A stretch of DNA of 64,000 nucleotides from Pythium myriotylum (taxonomy: Eukaryota > Oomycota > Peronosporomycetes > Pythiales > Pythiaceae), in contig JALJCQ010000026.1 in assembly GCA_023091665.1 (NCBI GenBank), positions 806,001 to 870,000 of the forward strand. Direction: 5' to 3'. Every line of letters begins with the position of its first letter. Positions within the stretch are counted from its first letter, which is position 1. Positions 53,206 through 61,700 of the stretch are shown piece by piece. The notes beneath the pieces were generated by a model. The model had not been told where the DNA came from. It was given only the letters and a program-made list of their open reading frames with translations, and did not search any database. The translations under genes were made by a program, and so were the position numbers.

Positions 53206-55576
53206 CTATTCGACTACAATGGGCTTGGCATGGTTTGGGTCCACGACAAGCTCTTGCTCAAACTGTGGGTTCATCTTGATGTGAATGGGCTTGGCCTCAC
53301 CCACTGAGCCCTCCAGCATGTTAACCGCCATCGGGTTGAGCACTTCGTGATGGATCAAGCGCTTGAGCGGTCGCGCGCCGTAGAGCGGGCTATACCCGGC
53401 ATCAGCGAGCCAGTCCTTGACATCCTCGTCCACGCGCATTTCCATCTCGCGTTCCTCAAGCAGCTTGTCGACTTGCCGCAGCTGAAGATCGACGATGCCA
53501 CGGATATCAGTGCGCTTGAGACGATTGAAGAGCACGATCTCGTCGATGCGATTGAGGAACTCCGGTGCATAGTGTCCGCGCACAACGCTAAGCACCTCTG
53601 TTTCGGCACGCGAGCTTGGCTCACCCTCCGGGAGAGAAGCCAGAATATCAGACCCCAGGTTGCTTGTGAGAATGATCACCGTATTGCGGAAGTCCACGAG
53701 ACGGCCCTGCGAGTCCGTTAGGCGGCCTTCGTCGAGTACTTGGAGCAGGATATTGGATACGTCGCGGTGCGCCTTCTCAAACTCGTCGAACAGCACCACC
53801 TGGTACGGTCGGCGACGCACAGCCTCCGTGAGCGTTCCACCCTCTTCATAGCCCACGTAGCCAGGTGGTGCGCCGACGAGACGGCTTACGCTGAACTTTT
53901 CCATGTACTCCGACATGTCGATGCGCGTGAGTGCGCTGGGAGACTGGAAGAGAAACTCAGACAGCGCCTTGGTGAGCTCTGTCTTGCCCACGCCAGTCGG
54001 GCCCAAGAACATAAACACGCCAAGCGGCCGATTGTGTGCGTGGAGTCCGGCACGAGCGAGTCGAACACAGTTACTCACGGCCTTGACGGCCTCCTCCTGA
54101 CCGACAACCTTCTTCTCTAAGTACTCCTCCATCTTGAGCAGCCGCTTCTTCTCACCCGCCAGCAGAGTTGATGCGGGAATTCCCGTGGCCTGTGCGACGA
54201 CCTCTGCAACGTGGTCAGCCGTGACGGCGTCAGCCAAATGCGTCCTGCGTAAGTGCTTCTCATCATTCTCGTCGTTGCCATCGGTCTGTGTCTTGGCGAG
54301 CGCTTCATCTTCCTCTTCTTGCGCTACTTCGCGCTCGAGCTTGGGAATGATCGCGTGCAGCAACTCGCCGGCGCGGGCATAATTGCCGGTGTTCTGAGCC
54401 GCCACAAGGTCACGCCGGGCCTCTTCGAGCTTGCGTTTAGACTCCTTCATGTGCTCGAGCCGGTCCTTCTCGGCCTGCCATTCGTCCATGAGTACGCGCA
54501 ACTCTTTGTTGAGCTGGTCCACTTCTTGCTCAAGCGCTGCCATGCGCTTCTTGGAGGCTGTGTCCTGTTCCTTACGCAGAGCTTCGATCTCAATGCGGCG
54601 AAGGACGATCTCGCGATCGAGCTTGTCAATTGGCTCGGGTTTGCTCTCCTGTTGGAGCCGCAGCCGCGAGGCAGCTTCATCCACAAGGTCAATCGCCTTA
54701 TCTGGCATCTTGCGCTCTGTGAGGTACCGATTCGCGAGCGTCGCAGCCGCGACCAGTGCGCTGTCCGAGATGCGCACGCCATGGTGGACTTCGTACTTCT
54801 CCTTGAGCCCACGGAGGATCGTGACGGTGTCCTCCACCGACGGCTCGGGCACGAGCACCGACTGGAAGCGCCGCGCGAGCGCGGCGTCCTTCTCGATATA
54901 TTTGCCTGTCGAAGACGAGAAGTGTTAGCACGAGCCTGAGTTCAGGTGGAGTGCTCTCGTCCTACTTACGGTATTCGTTGAGCGTGGTGGCGCCCATGCA
55001 GTGAAGCGAGCCGCGCGCGAGCGCTGGCTTGAGCATGTTGGCCGCGTCCACCGAGCCTTCGCCGGCGCCTGCGCCAACGAGCGTGTGGAGCTCGTCGATG
55101 AAGAGAATGACTTCGCCTTGCGCCTCGTCCACGTCCTTGAGCACAGCCTTGAGCCGCTCCTCAAACTCGCCGCGGAACTTGGCGCCCGCCACGAGCGCTG
55201 CGAGGTCGAGCGACACGACGCGCTTGTTCTTGATGCTCTCGGGCACCTCGCCGAGCGCGATGCGCTGCGCGAGGCCCTCCGCGATGGCCGTCTTGCCCAC
55301 GCCGGGCTCGCCAATGAGCACGGGGTTGTTCTTGGTGCGGCGCGAGAGGATCTGCACGGCGCGGCGGATCTGCTCCTCGCGGCCGATGACCGGGTCGAGC
55401 TTGCCGTTGCGCGCCACCTCGGTGAGGTCGCGGCCGTACTTCTTGAGGCTCTCGCCCGTCGGCACGTTGTCCGGGTTCACCCAGGACTGGCCCATGGGGC
55501 CGCCCATGTTGGCGAGCCCGCGCACGCGCAGGCGCGCCGTCGACAGCCGCAGAGCACGCGCGCGCGTCGCCAGCAT
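53206..55576 (-). CDS. Mitochondrial ClpB/Hsp78 disaggregase (768 aa)
   Basis: Two exons, 54970-55576 and 53206-54905; the 64-nt intron is GTAAGT...CGACAG and its removal joins NEYR to [13 protein letters not shown]. The N-terminus is Arg/Ala/Leu-rich without acidic residues ([20 protein letters not shown]), a mitochondrial presequence. As in yeast Hsp78, the ClpB N-domain is absent. Walker A of AAA-1 is GEPGVGKTA (about 89), Walker B is FIDELH, the long coiled middle domain follows, then AAA-2 with [10 protein letters not shown] (about 504) and LFDEFEKAH. It should unfold and rescue aggregated proteins in the mitochondrial matrix with Hsp70. The promoter has an HSE and an initiator-like site. 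Confidence 0.93.
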
Positions 55577-55580
55577 CGCA

Positions 55581-55598
55581 GCGAATCGCCAAGTGAGC
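55581..55598 (-). promoter_or_regulatory. Initiator-like site of the ClpB gene
   Basis: On the minus strand GCTCACTTGGCGATTCGC resembles the oomycete initiator GCTCATTYYNCAWTTT. It lies 5-22 bases upstream of the ATG at 55576, implying a very short leader. Confidence 0.45.
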
Positions 55599-55625
55599 TC
55601 GTGGGGAGCTCTCGCTCTTCAACGG

Positions 55626-55640
55626 CGAACATTCGAGAGA
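55626..55640 (-). promoter_or_regulatory. Heat-shock element upstream of ClpB
   Basis: CGAACATTCGAGAGA (plus strand) contains GAAcaTTC followed in phase by GAG, three alternating 5-bp HSF units with one mismatch. It sits 50-64 bp upstream of the ClpB ATG and about 30-45 bp upstream of the initiator-like site. Heat induction of ClpB genes by HSF is general in eukaryotes. Confidence 0.55.
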
Positions 55641-55738
55641 GAGCTCGTGTCTCTGACTTCGAACACCGTAGCCCTTCGAACAAGTACGATCTAGATCCCA
55701 GAGGAGAGTGAAGGATGTTGAAGTTGTACTACCATATC

Positions 55739-58700
55739 CTACTGCGTGCCGACGCCGAAGAGGTCGTACGAGTCCCCGCGCGGCTGCTTCTCGCCGAAGA
55801 GATCGTACGCCTCGCTCGCGCCGAAGCGGTCGCCCGTGCGCCGGAAGCGCAGCACGACCGGCCGCGGACTCTGGCCCACGAGGTCGCGGAACTGCGACGT
55901 GTTGGTCACGGCCACGCCGCTCACCGTGAGGATCGTGTCGCCCGGCGCGATCTTGCCGCACGCGAGCGCTGGACTCGGCGCGCCGTTCTCGAGCACCAGA
56001 CACTCGCGCACAATGACCTGTCGCGGGCCGCTTTGCTTGGCGATGAGGCCGAGGGAGGGCGTCGTGAACACAACTTCGTACTCGGCATCCAGCATTCCTC
56101 CGCTCTGGCTCGGCTGCAGCGGCATCGGGGGGAGCGCAGGGGCCGCCATGCCCAGCGGCGTGGATGGTGTGTCGCCAAATAGATTCGAGGCGCCGCTCAC
56201 GTGGCCATGGAGATCGTCGCCCACGATGACGACGTTTGTAGACCACCATTGCTGCTTTTCTTGGTGGGTGAATGTTGCAGTATACCCGATGTTGGCTTTC
56301 AGTCGAGCCGTCTTTCTCGTGACGAACACGTTACAGGCATTCGACTGGACCGTGAAGTAGACGTCACCAGACGTCAGCAAAGTGGGAGTGTACCCCCACG
56401 CAAAAATGACCATGGAACGGTCAGATCGCCAGCTATTCGGGTCGCTACCGCTACTCTCGCCCATTGCTGAAGCAAGATGTTTTCGGCCCACAGGAAGAAC
56501 GCGAATTTCCGCACCATCATTTAAGTGAGCATTGACAACGAGCGAGTGGCGCGAATTGTTGAGGATGCCGAGTGCGACGCAGCCACGAGCCTCGAGACCT
56601 GTGTGGTTCGAATCCCAGTCGTAAACGAGGTGCTTCACTTGCTGCAAGAACTGAGCCGTTGACTGACATTCCGACAGCATTTTCGAGTGTTTTGTGATGA
56701 GTTGATTGTTGGTGAGGAACTGGTATTGAAATGAGTTCTTCGCATTTGCCAGCGAAGGGTCTGTTTTGCCCATGATGGTTGAAACCAATGAACTAACACC
56801 ACTTGCTACCACACTCGTCACCAGCGTGGTCACCTGAACGGACTCGATAAGCCCGAGCGCTTGACTTTTGACTGACTTAACATAAAACGCACTTAGCGAC
56901 TCGACAAGAGCCTCTTGCGTCGCCATTGCGTGGGACAGCTTGAATGCGTCAAGCGTCAGATAGGCGTTATCGATCTTGAACTTCAGATTCGAGAGCCAGA
57001 ATCCAGCATTTGGATCATTCCGTGTTCCTCCCTTCTCTCGACTAAAACTCACCACCACACGCACAGGCGCAATCTCACACGACTCGATATACACCTTATG
57101 ACCGGTAATCGAAGCCATCGCACCGTCGTCGTCAGTTGTAACAAAATATTCTAGGATGTTTTCACGCATCGCTCTTGATGCGTCACTATCAGAATCATCA
57201 AATATGGACAACGTCGTTGCGTACGCGTGGCTGTCGAAGTGGGCGAGCGTCTCAGTAACCAGCTTGTTGAGGCGATCAACAAACTGCATCGTTGTTGCCA
57301 CCCGCACGTCTTGTACCTCCACAAGTATTCTCTCGATCCAGCGGTACTTTGGATGGGGTTTCTCCAAGAAAGTAATAGACAAGAAGCACTTATCAACATT
57401 CTGGCCTTCACGGCGCGAGCTTGAGAAAGAGTCGTTTCTGTTCACCGGTCGAAGCACCACTGGATTCTTTGATCGATGGAGAAGATCTTCAAGTTTGATA
57501 CCCATGACATTAAGCCTTACGGAAGTGTTTTGAGTTGACGAAGAGAGCTCAGCAGTGATTCGCGTGACTGTCAAGCGTGCAACGTTTTCATCAACAATCT
57601 TCGTGCTCGTCCCGAAGAGGCTTGAGCTGTCGCCTACGGAATTTCCGACTTGTTTGTCCGCGACTGTGACAATCAGGCCAGCAAGTTGCGTGTGGATTGT
57701 GAAGATATCCCAGCTTCCGCGGGAGTCAGGGGTATCTAGTTTGCTCGTCTCGTGTTCTGGCTGGTCCGTAATCATAATCACCAGCGATGCTTGTGATATG
57801 GAGCCTTGCTTGATCGAGACCTGAAGCTTTACTGCACCAGTGGGACCCATCCCATCATGTGACACAAGTGGAATAGCTAAGGAGTGGGATTTCACCTGAT
57901 CGTACGATATTCCTTCGCTCCAACCAAACTGTCCGAAGTCGCTAAGCACCGAAGTTCGGAGTCGACACCTCGTTCCGGTGACCCAATAGAGAGCGTAGGA
58001 ATCACCTTTGGCCAAAATGTGATGTGCTTCGCCAGTGCCAGTAAACACAGCGCTGCTTTTACCGCCCGTCGTGTCTTCAAGCAAAAGCACAGTGTGAGAT
58101 GACTGATTGATAACAAGGTAGCGTGGGATCACACTGATCAGTGTTGTGATTGAACCGAAATGACGCGTGGAATAATCCGCAGATATGCCGAACTCGTAAA
58201 GCACGTTAACTCCATTTCCTCCACCGCGTTCGCTGTCTGCTTTGAGGGTGAGACACTCGTCTTGCCAGCTCAAGCGTCGAGGGTCTGCAGCGAAACGCGA
58301 TGACCAAGCGCAAGACGGCATAGAGAGGCGTACATTTGGAGGTCCCGGCGTCGGTGATTCGCTTGAGCTTGAGTACGCAGATATCTGAGCGTTGCCAACG
58401 AGTGTACGCGCATTAGCCGGAGGGAAATATGACTCGGCTTCTGACTCATTCCCATAGACTAAGTCCAACCCTGTGCGGTTGATGAACCATATTTCAGCGT
58501 AGAGATGAATGTGGAGTGATTTCGCAGGTGGTTGTTCCACGATTTGGAGTAGTAGCTTGAAAGGCCGACCGTCTTGTCGAAGAAGCATAACTGACACTAC
58601 ATCACCGGTAGTTCCACCTGACTTGCTACTCATGTTTGCCGCTTGTGTAAGTTCAATCCACCGGCTTGTTTGACAGCCGTTGACGGCTAATTCGAACTGT

Positions 58701-61700
58701 GGTCGATATCGATGATCTGTCCACCACACACCACGCTTTTCTCCAACTTGCATCCGCTCACGAGGCGATGCAGTCGATCCCGTTCCTGTTCCACTGGCAC
58801 TGTGTGAACTCTTGACTCGAAATGCCAAGTCAACAGGAAGCTTGTTGATGAGGACAATGGGTTCGGCGAACGTCACGACACGCAGTGACTCCTCCAGTGT
58901 CATGGCGACGCAAAAAATGGCGTTTCTAGCAGCCTCTGCTGACGAACTCTCAACGCGCAAATCTACTTCAGATCGCGTTTGAATTGGAATTGGGGCGCTC
59001 CAGCCGTAGACAGCATCCGCGAGGGGTCGCACGCGCAGTTCCGTGCCGAGAGATACCATGACTGGAACCGCAGACTCACGGTGGGGATACAGGATTCCTA
59101 TTTCCACAGGGGAGGCCCACGTTGGGTCGTTCACCAGCAACTGGATGGGCATCGACAAGGTACTAACGACTTTGACTTGTGATGAAACTGTCACGACAAT
59201 GCGTCCGTCCACTAGTTGCGAGTTGAAGTTGAGCATGAACCTCGTGTTGCTTCCGCTACGCCCATCGAGCAGGTGATACGCGCGAGAGCCCAGTTGCTCG
59301 AACTCGATATCATGAATTGGTTGAAATGGAGCGTCGGCAAGATGCAGGTGGAGACGCATACTGTTAGTGGTTCGATCTCGACTGGCGTACTTGCGAGCTA
59401 CTCCACAGCCTCGACCTCTGCTGTGGGTGTAATGCAAATCTGCAACGTTCCCGCTGGGTACAATCGAAAGCGACGAGGCCCCGTCTTGTTCATCAGTTTC
59501 AGAGGATGTTGACAACCAAAACGTGAGAGGTAGCCCCGTGTCATTTCGAATCACACTAGGAGCTTTCGCTTGGCGGCGTCTTCCATGAAGGGCCGACACT
59601 CGAAGCGAACTGGGTGATGAGGTGGGAGATGGAAGTTGAGAACTCCTTCTGTTCCATGCACCTCCCGCCGAAGCAAACACCTCCAGAAGCCCATGTGTCA
59701 CAGCAAGATCGAGAGATCGATTGGCAGTCACGATCACGTGAAGCTCGTTCTCACTACCTTGACCTTTCCCAGAGTTGTCGAACACTGAACCTTGCAAGGA
59801 TACATCTACTCCCCATTCTGAGCACATGGGATGCCAGTCGCGCGAGTCAGGGTTGTAGTACGAAATCAACGTTACGATGTTACCACCGCCGGACAAAGTT
59901 GTTGTTGGAGGTGCCACAGATGGTCCAGCAGTGACCAAGGGAGGGGTATACGTCACATTCAGGAATAAATTGCACCGTTGAGTTTGGAGTTGGAGGAGAC
60001 CCATATCACAACCGTCGCAGTCATTGATTAGCGTCAGCGACATTGCACCGACTTCACAGGTGAAATAGCGATGAATCTCGACAGTGCTCGAAAATGCTTC
60101 CACCACATCAGCATCCTCTTTACGCGGAGGTGATACTCCCACACGCCCACTGTGCCGCTCGTAGCTACTAGTGGCCGATTCAACGGCTGACATTACGACG
60201 CACGAATCTTCATAGGAGGCGTAAACCTCAATTGGGCTGAACCTCACAGCCACAATTTGTTGTTGCTGACCAGCGTGGGGGAACAAGTCACTGATCTCGA
60301 CATGCACGTCGCAGGGCTCCAGGATTTGCACCAGTGGGGCTGTTGAAGACGATGCACACCCTTGACGCTTGGCATTACGCGAGAAGACCTCGATTCCTGT
60401 TGCATGAACCGCTAGGCTACTTTGAATATCCAGGTCAGAGCCTCCACCTCGAACTTTCTCTAATTCATTGGATGCTGGTTTCCATTTGTAGGAGACATTG
60501 AAATCGGCTCGCATTGCAACTTGTTCACTTTCGCCGTTGAAGACATCTTCAGGAAATGCAATTGACATGTTTCTCCCGCGAAGAGCGACAGTAAGCTCGT
60601 ATGCATTGTTTCCACTCACGGTTGACGAGATTGGCTCGTTTAGAATTGCAGCCGTAATACTTTTACGGCGGACGAGTGTACCAACTGGCTGTGAGGGATC
60701 TAGTGAAGCAGACTCCTCGACTGAATGCGGTGCAAAATAGTCTAATAACAGAAGCACACTCTCTGGGATCACAATGCCGTGTAGATCGTCGCTATCCAAT
60801 TCGATCTTGCTTTGTTTCTGCTCGGTATCCCACGCATATGAAACGGAAAATGGCCGATCACATCGGAACACGATGCCAGGAACAGAATAGGCATCTTCGC
60901 GCCCATCTGGGAGCAGCAAGCTTCTTGTTGCATGGTCTTGGATAAAAAAAGAATCTACCCGGAGCTCGATACTTGGCCACTGTTCGTGTAGCTGATTTAC
61001 AGATGCAGAAACACGAGTCCCTCGAATTGTCGCAAGAAGGCGTTCTCGTCGACGAGTCGACGATGCGCCATCAATGGCTTGATCAATCAATTCACGCAAC
61101 GTTTCGCTGTCTGCTCCACTTCTCGAGTCTTGGTACAGATCACATCGCACAGCAGCCATCTCAAAGATGATCTGCATTGTCACCATTTCAAGATCAGTGC
61201 GAGAGTAGGAGTAACCCATCGTTGGTCGATAGACTTCACTGTGGCTATGCTCGATCTGCGCATGTTCAGACAATAAAATCTCGGCGCCGAAGTTGCATCG
61301 AACTAAAGAGAGAACAGCGAGATATTCCGAACGATTAAGTTCGAAAGCAACATCATCCATACGAACACGCATTGTAATGCGAGGAAGTGCACGGCATTGA
61401 GAAGAAAACGATCCCGCTGATACAAGGTCATCAACTTCAACAGCAAGGTTTGTTGGTACTCGCAGTACACTCACATAGTTCACGGCAGATTTGGCGTCGA
61501 AGTTTTCACTGGCGAAAAAAATGTTCGCGGTCTGAAACTGCACACGCTTGCAGTCGGCACGAACCGAAACTTCTCCCTCCCCTTCTTCGACGACTTGCGA
61601 GAGTCGTTCGCCATCCGCGAACAGTTCCACGTTCCTCTCTCGGTTTGCTAGGTTATCAGAATGTCCACGAAAACGAATAACGCTGGACGGAAAATGTTCC

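Noticed and set aside
55161..56249. 362-codon minus-strand frame spanning the ClpB start and VPS13 end
   Set aside because: It overlaps two well-supported genes in another frame, is extremely Arg/Pro-rich, and crosses the ClpB promoter.
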